A stretch of 15,969 bases of DNA from Chitinophaga pinensis (GTDB lineage Bacteria > Bacteroidota > Bacteroidia > NS11-12g > UBA9320). Shown here piece after piece: positions 7,561 to 15,742 of the stretch. Location of the stretch: assembly GCA_945890595.1 (NCBI GenBank), contig CAMDCQ010000037.1:1-15969 (forward strand), read 5' to 3'. Numbering within the stretch: position 1 is the stretch's first letter; every line of letters starts with the position of its first letter. Position numbers and translations under genes: made by a program. The notes under the pieces are model-generated. The model was not told the origin of the DNA. It did not search any database and was given only the letters and a program-made list of their open reading frames with translations.

Positions 7561-8337
7561 ATGAAACTAAACTACAAACTATATCCTTGTACTTCAAGTG
7601 ATGCCAAAAAGCACCTTTTTATTCTGCATGGATTATTTGGTATGTTAGACAACTGGCACAACATTGCCAGAAAACTTTCCGATGAATATACGGTAATAAG
7701 CATAGACCAGCGTAATCATGGCAATAGCCCTCATTCAAACGATATGTCGTTTGAACTCATGGCAGACGATTTAGCAGAACTTATGGATGATTTGCAAATT
7801 TCAACTGCAGATATCATGGGGCATTCTATGGGAGGTAAAACTGTGATGAGATTTGCTGATTTACACCCTGACAAGTTACATAAACTAATTGTGGTTGATA
7901 TTAGTCCAAGGGCATACAAGTCTGGTCATGACGCCTATTTTAAGGCGTTTAATACTATTGATTTTTCTATGTGTCAAAATAGAAATGAGGCAGATGCTGC
8001 TCTTGCAGTACTAGAGCCTAATGCTGGTGTGCGTCAGTTTTTACTTAAAAATTTAGACAGGTCTGAAAAAGGGTACCACTTGAAATTTAACCTAAAGCCT
8101 ATCGAATCATTCTATCCTCAAATGATTTCAGCACTTGATTTTCAATGGCTCATAAACGCACCCACGCTATTTATATACGGTGAAAATTCGGGATACATTA
8201 CCCATGAAGATATTGTTAACATAGAAAATACATTTACGCAAGCTAGTTTTATTGAAATAAAAAATTCGGGGCACTGGATACATGCCGAACAACCACAAGC
8301 TTTTGTAGAAGCCGTTGAAATATTTTTAGCCAGTTAA
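7561..8337 (+). CDS. Alpha/beta hydrolase, YbfF-like esterase
   Basis: A 258-residue cytoplasmic alpha/beta hydrolase with no signal peptide. LHGLFGMLDNW (22-32) forms the oxyanion-hole region, DQRNHGNSPHS (49-59) is a family signature, and GHSMGG (87-92) is the nucleophile elbow with S89. D113 (VVDISP) and H238 (SGHWIHAEQP) complete a probable triad; Ser89 and Asp113 are, as I recall, also the numbers in E. coli YbfF. Characterised relatives hydrolyse short-chain acyl esters and acyl-CoA thioesters; the physiological substrate is not known. Its ATG follows the ald terminator by 8 bases and no clear promoter is visible, so it may depend on readthrough. The DUF5686 gene begins 44 bases downstream on the same strand, so the two may be cotranscribed. 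Confidence 0.92.
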   Translation: MKLNYKLYPCTSSDAKKHLFILHGLFGMLDNWHNIARKLSDEYTVISIDQRNHGNSPHSNDMSFELMADDLAELMDDLQISTADIMGHSMGGKTVMRFADLHPDKLHKLIVVDISPRAYKSGHDAYFKAFNTIDFSMCQNRNEADAALAVLEPNAGVRQFLLKNLDRSEKGYHLKFNLKPIESFYPQMISALDFQWLINAPTLFIYGENSGYITHEDIVNIENTFTQASFIEIKNSGHWIHAEQPQAFVEAVEIFLAS

Positions 8338-8381
8338 GGCTGTTTCTTTAAGGGTAAAAAGACTATACTTGCCCTGTTGTT

Positions 8382-10871
8382 GTGAGAGTACTTATTATTA
8401 CATTAATTAGCTTTGTGTGGTTGACTAGTTGGTCACAAACCACTATAACGGGCAGGGTTACCGATTCTAAGTCGGGTGAGCCTTTGCCTTATGTTACCTT
8501 AAGGGGTAATAATGTAAGTCTAGGCGCAGTAACTGATTTTGATGGCTTTTACGAGATACGGACATCACTCACGGTGGATAGTTTAGTCGCCTCTTATATG
8601 GGATACAATTTGGTAAAAAAAAGTGTAGTCACCGGCCAAAAACAAATTATAGATTTTTCCCTTTCAGAATCTGCCAATAGCTTACAGGAATTTATAGTAC
8701 GTCCAGGAGGTATAAATCCTGCCGATGTGATTATGAAACGCGCTGAAAAACGTAAGAAAGAGTATAATCCTGACAAAATAGAATACTACGAGTATGAGGG
8801 ATACAATAAAGTGCAACTTGCCGTAGATAATGTTTCTGATAAATTTAAAAAACGGAAACTATTTAGTGCAATGGAGCCACTATTTGATACCATTTCATCC
8901 TTTAGCGATTCAGGAAGTCAAAAGGTCTTACCTGTTTTTGTTTCTGAAACCATTAGCGATTATTACTTCAGAAAAATACCCAGACGTACCAAAGAAGTAA
9001 TAAAAGCCACTAAGATACAAGGAGTGGGAGTGGGCGAAGAAAGTTATGTTTCTCAAATACTCGGTTCTACTTTTCAGCAATACAATTTTTACGAAAACAA
9101 CCTTTACATTTTAGACAAAGATTTTATATCGCCGCTTAGTTTTCAGGCAAAAGCCTATTATTTTTTCACCTTAATAGATAGTGTAGAGATAGGTGGCGTT
9201 CCTTGCTATCAAATAAAAGTCGATCCTAAAAACCCCATGGATCTGGTTTTTAGCGGTATGATATGGATAGAGGCCAATTCGTATGCACTGAAACGATTAA
9301 GCCTAGAAATAGGCAATAAGGCAAATCTTAACTTTATCGAAAAACTAAAGATTCAACAGGAATTTGTGGAAGTAGAACCAACCTATTGGTTACCCAACAA
9401 AACGAGGGTACTTATAGACATTGCTGAACTAACCAATAGTACCGTCGGTATGATTGGTTTATACTACAATTCTACCAAAAACATAAAAATCAACAGGGTA
9501 CACGAATTGCCTTTTTACGAAGACAAAATAAGCGTGGTCGAAAATTCATTTACCAAAAATGACATTTATTGGGACACCGCAAGACACGAACAGATCTCTC
9601 TTGAAGATAAACGCATCTATCAAATGGTAGATTCCCTTAAGAACCAACCGCTGATTAAAAGCTATGTTGACATCGTAGAAATAGCCATAGAAGGTCATAT
9701 ACCCAAAGGCAAAATAGATCTAGGTCCGTGGTATTACGTTCTAGGGTATAATCAGCTAGAAGGTTTACGCACAAGGGTAGGTTTTAGAACTTCACCTCAG
9801 TTTAGCAAAGACTACCAATTTAGGACATATGGCGCTTATGGGTTTGGTGACAAGCAGTTTAAGTTTGGGATATTTAATGAGTATGTATTTGACCGAGCCA
9901 AGTGGGGTAAAGTCGGCGCGTTTGTAAAAAAAGATGTTGAACTTATCGGACTTACAGATGAGTATGTGGCGACCTCTGCATTGTACGATGCTTTTTCGAT
10001 GTTGGGAACTAATAGGCTCAGTAGAAGTTTTACGAAACGTATTTGGGCTGAAAAAGAGTTGATTAAAGGGTATACACAATCCGTTAATCTAACGCACAAG
10101 ACATACGAATTTGAAAAAGTGGGTGACTTTAATTTCGGATACTATTCTAACCCATTTGATTCTACTATAAAAAGCAACTATGACATAACGAGTATCAATC
10201 TTCGCGGTAGATTTTCGTATAAAGAGCAATTTATCTATCGAAATACAAACAGATATAGTCTTGGAAATCTTAAGGCTCCTGTGCTATCATTGGATTATAC
10301 TCACAGTTTTAACGATGTACTAGGTGGTGAATTCATATTCAATAAATTTGGAATAGAGCTTTGGCAATTTAACAGTTTAGGAAATTGGGGTACTTTTCAA
10401 TATACGGTAAAAGCCTACAAAACCTTTGGACAAGCGCCTTATCCCTCCCTATTTATTATGCGCGGGAATCAATCCTTTTTTAGCAATAATCTTAGTTACA
10501 ATCTGATGGATTTCTTTGAGTTTGCAGCAGATCAATATGCTTCTGTAGATTATGAGCACCAGTTTAATGGCTTGTTTTTTAATCGGATTCCGCTTCTTAA
10601 AAAGTTAAAATGGCGGGAATTTGTAAATTTTAAAGGTGTATATGGTACCATGAGTCTTTCCAATCAAAGTTTGATGCCACTAAACGATCCCAATATAACC
10701 ACTCCTAGCTTTTTTGTGGGAGGTAAACCCTATATGGAGCTTGGTTACGGCATAGAAAACATCTTCCGCTTTGTAAGGCTAGACTTTATACACAGACTTA
10801 CTTACCTGGATGAAAGTCATCCTAATGCAAAGGCTTTTGGTTTAAAGGGAACGGCAGTGTTCCGTTTTTAG
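8382..10871 (+). CDS. Outer-membrane protein: carboxypeptidase-regulatory-like domain plus DUF5686
   Basis: An 829-residue protein starting at GTG. Residues 1-18 are a signal peptide (hydrophobic core, cleavage after SWS before Q19). Residues about 20-105 are a carboxypeptidase-regulatory-like beta-sandwich (TITGRVTDSKSGEPLPYV, then AVTDFDGFYEI), the N-terminal module common on Bacteroidota outer-membrane proteins. From INPADVIMKRAEKRKKEY (about 111) onward it matches DUF5686. The C-terminal half has alternating aromatic/polar strands and ends in TAVFRF, the terminal-aromatic signature recognised by the BAM complex, so a beta-barrel is expected. It lacks TonB-box and plug features, so it is not a SusC transporter. 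The family's role is unknown. It converges on tadA with only 10 bases between the stops and no terminator hairpin. Confidence 0.9.
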   Translation: MRVLIITLISFVWLTSWSQTTITGRVTDSKSGEPLPYVTLRGNNVSLGAVTDFDGFYEIRTSLTVDSLVASYMGYNLVKKSVVTGQKQIIDFSLSESANSLQEFIVRPGGINPADVIMKRAEKRKKEYNPDKIEYYEYEGYNKVQLAVDNVSDKFKKRKLFSAMEPLFDTISSFSDSGSQKVLPVFVSETISDYYFRKIPRRTKEVIKATKIQGVGVGEESYVSQILGSTFQQYNFYENNLYILDKDFISPLSFQAKAYYFFTLIDSVEIGGVPCYQIKVDPKNPMDLVFSGMIWIEANSYALKRLSLEIGNKANLNFIEKLKIQQEFVEVEPTYWLPNKTRVLIDIAELTNSTVGMIGLYYNSTKNIKINRVHELPFYEDKISVVENSFTKNDIYWDTARHEQISLEDKRIYQMVDSLKNQPLIKSYVDIVEIAIEGHIPKGKIDLGPWYYVLGYNQLEGLRTRVGFRTSPQFSKDYQFRTYGAYGFGDKQFKFGIFNEYVFDRAKWGKVGAFVKKDVELIGLTDEYVATSALYDAFSMLGTNRLSRSFTKRIWAEKELIKGYTQSVNLTHKTYEFEKVGDFNFGYYSNPFDSTIKSNYDITSINLRGRFSYKEQFIYRNTNRYSLGNLKAPVLSLDYTHSFNDVLGGEFIFNKFGIELWQFNSLGNWGTFQYTVKAYKTFGQAPYPSLFIMRGNQSFFSNNLSYNLMDFFEFAADQYASVDYEHQFNGLFFNRIPLLKKLKWREFVNFKGVYGTMSLSNQSLMPLNDPNITTPSFFVGGKPYMELGYGIENIFRFVRLDFIHRLTYLDESHPNAKAFGLKGTAVFRF

Positions 10872-10881
10872 GCGACTACAA

Positions 10882-11313
10882 CTATCGTTTCTCTTGAAAA
10901 AAGGACTTCATAAGCACTATGGATTCCTCTTCTAAAACACCAGATTTTATGACGAGTTTGTGGTCTGAATTTAAAAAATTAGTAAAGCCGTGTTTAGGCT
11001 CTAGACACCCAATAAAGATGTTTTTGATACGCGCATTTTTTATGGCTCCATAGCACATTACACAAGGTTCCACCGTGACGTATAATTGGCAATCTTGCAA
11101 AAACTTGGAATTTAAATACGAGCTAGCAGCGGTTATTGCCAGCATTTCTGCGTGTGCTGTAGGGTCGTTGGATCGTTCTACCTGGTTATATCCCTTTCCT
11201 ATTATTTGATTATTGGCCACTACAATAGCCCCTATCGGCACTTCATTTTCTGCCAAAGCGCTTTCTGCCTGTTTCAAGGCTTGTTTCATAAAGTAGTCTG
11301 GGGTTAGTTCCAT
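10882..11313 (-). CDS. tadA: tRNA-specific adenosine deaminase
   Basis: A 143-residue zinc-dependent deaminase. HAEM at 54-57 supplies the zinc-binding H54 and the proton-shuttle E56. PCVMC at 83-87 gives the other two zinc ligands, C84 and C87. NEVPIGAIVV near the N terminus (23-32) and the ARIKNIFIGC helix/strand are typical of TadA. It converts A34 to inosine in tRNA-Arg(ACG), which allows decoding of CGU, CGC and CGA codons. The length is slightly below that of E. coli TadA. It is the last gene of a compact leftward run; its ATG lies 4 bases after the SGNH hydrolase stop. A guanine or cytosine deaminase is an alternative in this superfamily, but the motif spacing and family signatures favour TadA. 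Confidence 0.94.
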   Translation of the reverse strand: MELTPDYFMKQALKQAESALAENEVPIGAIVVANNQIIGKGYNQVERSNDPTAHAEMLAITAASSYLNSKFLQDCQLYVTVEPCVMCYGAIKNARIKNIFIGCLEPKHGFTNFLNSDHKLVIKSGVLEEESIVLMKSFFQEKR

Positions 11314-11317
11314 ATTC

Positions 11318-12871
11318 TTATTGCTTATTTACTTTTTCCATTAATGCGTCAAAAAGCATCTCGCTTATATACTTTGAACCTTTATAACTGAAGTGTGTGT
11401 AATCTTTCTGCGCAAGCCCTTTGTTTACCCATGCCACCATTGAGTTTTCACCCCCCATGGCTTCATAAAGATCCCAAAAGCAACAACCTGAGGATAAGGC
11501 TGCTTCCCGCATTGCATCTCGTACCAATGGTATATTACTATAAGAAACCATTGTTCCTCCCTCATTTTTACTCATATCGCTTGGTCCTATTACGAGTATG
11601 CTAACCCCGGGATTGGCTGCTCTAATGCTTTGTAGCTGTTTAGTTAAAAGAGACTTATAATATTCATAGTCAGACCGTATGTTTGGAATCACATTTGTGC
11701 CATATTGAAGAATGATAGCTCGTACATTTAACACCTCCAACTGTTTGCGATATAACTCTTTGCTCATTTTATTAAATCCGATAGCTGAGCTGCCACGCAT
11801 TGGAAAATTATCTACTGCTACTCCACTAGTACCATCTAATGCAACGCCATAAATTAGGGGAAATTTACCGTTTATAAAATCGAGTCTAAGTTCTTTATTC
11901 GTTCTCAAATCCCATTGGTGTATACCTAAGTCGCTAGTGGGTTTTAAGTTATAATTATTGATTTTGTTGTCACAGGTTAATTGCAATTGAGATAGTTCTT
12001 CATTCGCATATAGTAGAGTTATGCGGGCAAAATTTCTTACACATCCGTAGCTCTTACTTCCATTTTTAATTAGCAGATAAGCCTGATCTTGCTTTTTCTT
12101 ATTAAACGTAGGTTCTTGGGTTTTTTGCGCCTCGTTATACGTCCAGTTCAAAAAAGAGGTGTACTCTCCATTAAACGTAAATGAGGATCCACCAATTCCG
12201 TATTTTCCATCTTTTCGTGTAGCTCCATTAATATAAAAAGCATGTTTCTTGATGTTTTTGCTGTTTGACACAAAAACAGATTGTCTTGAAGTCGCTGCAG
12301 GTTCATTTGGCAACACGATACCGGGTCCTTCTCCACCATAAACCTTCTGTAACTTATTCCTGAAATAATCCGAGATCCTATCCCCTTCTAATTGGGAATC
12401 GCCATAATGCAATATCCGAATTACCTTCGTTTTGCTTTCGTTCTTAAGTCCGTTTTGCAGGCATTTAAGTGCGTTAGGATTGTTTTCTGGAATTTGTATC
12501 CTCCGATAATATGGAACCTCATTGAAGCTTGCCATAACTCTTCCTGCTGCGGTTTTATCCTTTTTATGAAGAGTATCGGTCTGAAGATTTACAACATCCA
12601 ATAATGTATCCGTTGCTTCGGAATTTGTTTTGGGGTTAATTCCTGCCAAAACGCTGTCCATATTTACTTCCCTATACGTAGCTTTATGGTTACCCATAAG
12701 TTCATCCACAGAAATAAATTTGAGTTTAAACGTACTACTCAACGGTATTCCCTCTTTGGGAAATAACCACGCTATTACGCCTAAGAGCAGGTTTATTGCA
12801 ACTATAGCCAGAAGTAATTTGGTAGGTCTTACGCTTCTACTTTCAAGATATTTACTTCTGTCAAGCTTCAC
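11318..12871 (-). CDS. Membrane-anchored SGNH/GDSL hydrolase
   Basis: A 517-residue protein. A short basic N terminus is followed by one membrane segment at about residues 18-37, so the rest should face the periplasm. After a low-complexity linker (about 60-125), the catalytic domain starts with block I, LHYGDSQLEGD, nucleophile S159. QYGTNV near residue 396 is block III, and DYTHFS at 490-495 provides the catalytic D490 and H493. All SGNH catalytic elements are therefore present. Known extracytoplasmic relatives remove acetyl groups from peptidoglycan, polysaccharides or glycans. A peptidoglycan O-acetyl esterase is an attractive guess because the gene directly follows (6-base gap) a LysM/transglycosylase-like gene, but no substrate can be proved. 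It is longer than typical single-domain esterases because a beta-rich insertion (about 195-345) separates blocks I and III. tadA follows after 4 bases. Confidence 0.87.
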   Translation of the reverse strand: MKLDRSKYLESRSVRPTKLLLAIVAINLLLGVIAWLFPKEGIPLSSTFKLKFISVDELMGNHKATYREVNMDSVLAGINPKTNSEATDTLLDVVNLQTDTLHKKDKTAAGRVMASFNEVPYYRRIQIPENNPNALKCLQNGLKNESKTKVIRILHYGDSQLEGDRISDYFRNKLQKVYGGEGPGIVLPNEPAATSRQSVFVSNSKNIKKHAFYINGATRKDGKYGIGGSSFTFNGEYTSFLNWTYNEAQKTQEPTFNKKKQDQAYLLIKNGSKSYGCVRNFARITLLYANEELSQLQLTCDNKINNYNLKPTSDLGIHQWDLRTNKELRLDFINGKFPLIYGVALDGTSGVAVDNFPMRGSSAIGFNKMSKELYRKQLEVLNVRAIILQYGTNVIPNIRSDYEYYKSLLTKQLQSIRAANPGVSILVIGPSDMSKNEGGTMVSYSNIPLVRDAMREAALSSGCCFWDLYEAMGGENSMVAWVNKGLAQKDYTHFSYKGSKYISEMLFDALMEKVNKQ

Positions 12872-12877
12872 ATCAAC

Positions 12878-14077
12878 TTAGTCCTTTAAGGTTATTCTCG
12901 TTAATTCACTTTTGGGCAGTTTGTCTATTTTTTTATAGTACGAGAGTTGGCTAGACGGGACCACTATTTTTAAGCGTTGGTTTACGATTATTTTATTCCC
13001 TCGAATGTTATTCCATTGTCTTAGCTCACTCACTTCACAATCATATAAATCAGCAATCCTCAGTAGAATATCTCCTTTTCTCACTTTGTAGTATACCGTT
13101 GTTGTTGTGCTTTGCACAACAGGAACTTCTTCTTTTGCTTTTACAGGTGCATCACTTATTGTGTCTTTTGCTTTTTCCTCGGCAATAGGCAACACTGGTA
13201 GTGGTGCATAGACATAAACCTCGTTACCCAATTCGTAAAACTGATTGATTCTGGTAAATGGTATAGTGACGTAAAAAGGGGATGTGGTTTGAGGAATTAC
13301 ATATTTTTTATACGTTGGATTAAGTTCTTTTAGCAGTTTGTTATCTACGTTTAGCACGGTAGACAAGTGCTCTAAAGTGGTGTATCTTGAAACAGGTACT
13401 ATCCCGGTGTTTATAGCCGTTGGTCTTGCTTTATACCCCATTTCTTTGTAAAAACTAGCATAATACGTTGCCGCTACAAAATGAGGATATGTGTTTTTAG
13501 CAATATCCGGTAAATAGCTACATACCATGTTGTAATCGCGTGCATCGCCTGCAAGAGCATATGCTTTTAGCCAATCATCTTCATTCGCATTATATGCAGT
13601 AATCGCCAAACGCCAGTCACGGTAAAGTTCGTGCAATCGAGTTATTTCCTTACAAAACACAGCGGCAGACTTTAGCACATCTCTCCGTTCGTCGATATAA
13701 TTGGTTATAACTAATCCATTTTTAATAGCTGTTCTATGTCTTAAGCCAAACGGACCCTCTTTGCCATCAACCCCTTTTTCACAGAGGTTAAAATTGGTTA
13801 ACGAGATACTAGCAAATCTTAACTCAACTGGAACCTTTTTTTCTATAAACACCTCTTTCAATGCGACATCAAACGTCAAGAATTTTCGGATGGTCTCTAT
13901 GTTAGCGGGTTTAGTTGTTTTTTGATAATCGGTAATTTGAGCACGTACCTCCAGATTAACATCCAAAGGGATTTCGGATTGTATTCGTTTAAGTCTAGAT
14001 GTAATTTCTTTGTCGCTGATTTGCGCAAAGCAACTCAGATATAATATGCCAACTAAAAATAATAAGCTAGGTCGCAT
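12878..14077 (-). CDS. MltD-like transglycosylase-fold protein with LysM, probable pseudoenzyme
   Basis: A 399-residue exported protein. Residues 1-18 are a signal peptide, with cleavage expected after CFA before Q19. Residues about 70-215 match the SLT fold of MltD-type lytic transglycosylases: VPVEL (82-86), FNL (96-98), NYIDERRDV (126-134), DWRLAITAYNANEDDW (154-169). In active enzymes the first region reads ES in a context like LPIVES; here it reads ASISLT, placing L93 at the catalytic Glu. The AGLWQF segment is also changed, to EGPFGLRH (107-114). The fold is therefore probably kept without normal catalysis. Residues about 328-373 are a clear LysM domain for glycan binding (YYKVRKGDILLRIADLY), and 229-273 resembles a worn second LysM. 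The start overlaps the gatA 3' end by 11 bases, and an SGNH hydrolase gene follows after 6. Confidence 0.88.
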   Translation of the reverse strand: MRPSLLFLVGILYLSCFAQISDKEITSRLKRIQSEIPLDVNLEVRAQITDYQKTTKPANIETIRKFLTFDVALKEVFIEKKVPVELRFASISLTNFNLCEKGVDGKEGPFGLRHRTAIKNGLVITNYIDERRDVLKSAAVFCKEITRLHELYRDWRLAITAYNANEDDWLKAYALAGDARDYNMVCSYLPDIAKNTYPHFVAATYYASFYKEMGYKARPTAINTGIVPVSRYTTLEHLSTVLNVDNKLLKELNPTYKKYVIPQTTSPFYVTIPFTRINQFYELGNEVYVYAPLPVLPIAEEKAKDTISDAPVKAKEEVPVVQSTTTTVYYKVRKGDILLRIADLYDCEVSELRQWNNIRGNKIIVNQRLKIVVPSSQLSYYKKIDKLPKSELTRITLKD

Positions 14078-15497
14078 AATACCCTGTCACTATTTTCGAA
14101 ATGTTAAACAATTCGTTTTCGGCAAATGCTTTCGTCATAAAATGCATTCCGATAGACAGGCCATTTGATTCTTCTGTAGGTATAGAAATAGCAGGTAAAC
14201 CCGCTAAAGAAGCTTGTACCGTAAACATATCTGCAAGCCACATTTGAATGGGGTCTTTTGTTTTTTCACCACCTAATTCAAAGGCCGTAGTAGGGGCAGT
14301 AGGACATAGAAATAAATCGTAGTTTTCTAAGATTTTTTCGCTCTCTATCTTAATTACATTACGCACCTTTAATGCTTTGGTGTAATAAGCTTCATAAGAA
14401 TCTGCACTTAACACAAAAGTACCTGTCATAATTCTTCTTTTCACCTCATGACCAAAACCTTCGCTTCTTGATTTTTTAAAGGTAGACTCTATATCGTGCG
14501 CTTCACTACTTCTGTGCCCGTAGAGCATACCACTATAACGAGAAAGGTTAGAAGAAGCCTCTGCTGCGGTAAGCACATAGTAGCAAGGAACCATATAATC
14601 CAGGTAGGGAAATGACTGCTCTTCTACGGTATGTCCGTCTGCTCTTAATTTGTCTATAAGTGAAATGTAAGCAGACTTAACATCATCTGCTAGCCCTTCA
14701 CTAAGCATGGCCTCCTTAGAGTAGGCTATTTTATATTTTTTGGTGGTATTGGCTACGAATCTTTCAACAGGAGCAGATGAAGAAGTGGCATCAAATGCAT
14801 CTTTACCGGCCATTATTTCAAGCAACAATGCAGCATCTTCTTCGCTGCTGGTTATCGGGCCAATTTGATCAAAACTTGAAGCATACGCAAACAAGCCGTA
14901 TCTGGATATTCTGCCGTAGGTAGGTTTTAGTCCAAAGGTGCCTGTAAAAGAACTTGGTTGGCGAACCGAACCTCCCGTATCCGATCCAAGTGCTGCAAAG
15001 CACAAATCTGCTTGAACCGCAACGGCACTGCCACCAGAGCTACCCCCTGGCACTTTAGTGTGATCTGCTGCATTTTTAACTGGGCCAAAAGCCGAATTTT
15101 CATTACTGGCTCCCATGGCAAATTCATCACAATTAGTTCTACTAATTACAATGACATCTTCATCCAAAAGGCGTTGTAAAGCTGTAGCTGTATATACTGC
15201 TTCGTAGTTTTCTAGTATTTTGGAAGAGCCAGAAGCGTTGTGTCCTTGGTAGCAGATATTATCCTTAATAGCAAGAAACATTCCTGCCAATTTACCGGCA
15301 GTTCCGTTTTTTATTTTTTGGTCTATTGCCGCTGCGCGAATTTTCACTTCTTCTCCGAAAACTTCTAACACTGCATTTAATTGCATGTGTTCTTCGTTCT
15401 GTTGAAGATAGTAGTTGGCTAAGTCAGTACAGGTTGTTTTTCCTTGGCTTATGTCTGACTGGATTTGGGCAAGTGATGTGTATTTTTTTGCAATCAT
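14067..15497 (-). CDS. gatA: Asp-tRNA(Asn)/Glu-tRNA(Gln) amidotransferase subunit A
   Basis: A 476-residue amidase-signature protein. Catalytic lysine K78 lies in LAIKDNI. GGSSGGSAVAV (151-161) has the cis-serine, and SDTGGSVRQP (172-181) the nucleophile S177. LKPTYGRISRYGLFAYASSF and FDQIGP are GatA-specific, which separates it from general amidases. GatA releases ammonia from glutamine for GatB to amidate mischarged Glu-tRNA(Gln), and often Asp-tRNA(Asn), in the GatCAB complex. gatB and gatC are not in the window, which is usual where the subunit genes are scattered. The ATG overlaps the tatA stop by 4 bases (ATGA), and the 3' end overlaps the LysM gene by 11 bases, so it sits inside a coupled transcript. 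Confidence 0.96.
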   Translation of the reverse strand: MIAKKYTSLAQIQSDISQGKTTCTDLANYYLQQNEEHMQLNAVLEVFGEEVKIRAAAIDQKIKNGTAGKLAGMFLAIKDNICYQGHNASGSSKILENYEAVYTATALQRLLDEDVIVISRTNCDEFAMGASNENSAFGPVKNAADHTKVPGGSSGGSAVAVQADLCFAALGSDTGGSVRQPSSFTGTFGLKPTYGRISRYGLFAYASSFDQIGPITSSEEDAALLLEIMAGKDAFDATSSSAPVERFVANTTKKYKIAYSKEAMLSEGLADDVKSAYISLIDKLRADGHTVEEQSFPYLDYMVPCYYVLTAAEASSNLSRYSGMLYGHRSSEAHDIESTFKKSRSEGFGHEVKRRIMTGTFVLSADSYEAYYTKALKVRNVIKIESEKILENYDLFLCPTAPTTAFELGGEKTKDPIQMWLADMFTVQASLAGLPAISIPTEESNGLSIGMHFMTKAFAENELFNISKIVTGYYAT

Positions 15498-15715
15498 TCA
15501 GCGGACTTGTCCTCTGTTTTAGAATCGGTTTTTGGCTTTTCGTTCATGCCTTCTCTTAATTGCTCGGTTACATCATTTTTCGCCTTATTAAACTCACGAA
15601 TACCCGATCCTAACCCTTTCATTAATTCTGGAATTTTTTTTCCTCCAAATAGCAAAAGAATGGCAAATATGATAACTAACCACTCCATTCCGCCCATACT
15701 TAAAAACAACAACAT
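15494..15715 (-). CDS. tatA: Twin-arginine translocase subunit TatA
   Basis: A 73-residue TatA/TatE-type protein. Residues about 9-23 (MEWLVIIFAILLLFG) are the single short membrane segment. It is followed by the hinge and amphipathic helix GGKKIPELMKGLGSGIREF, which contains the conserved FG-KK-P-L pattern. A charged, disordered tail (NEKPKTDSKTEDKSAE) ends it. TatA oligomers form the size-fitting pore of the Tat pathway for folded proteins. ATG at 15715 is chosen as the start, after an A-rich leader. A TTG at 15745 would add 10 residues but coincides with an exact -7 promoter box, so it cannot be the start if that box is used. The first of five leftward genes, overlapping gatA by 4 bases. 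tatC is not in the window. Confidence 0.93.
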   Translation of the reverse strand: MLLFLSMGGMEWLVIIFAILLLFGGKKIPELMKGLGSGIREFNKAKNDVTEQLREGMNEKPKTDSKTEDKSAE

Positions 15716-15742
15716 ACTTTTTTTTATTAATATTTCCTTATG

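Noticed and set aside
8364..8371. TATACTTG as a promoter -7 box for the DUF5686 gene
   Set aside because: It has one mismatch and no TTG at the -33 distance, and cotranscription with the hydrolase 44 bases upstream is equally likely.
14927..15179. Short frames on both strands inside gatA
   Set aside because: They overlap the amidase catalytic region, whose reading frame is unmistakable; the alternatives have no family resemblance.
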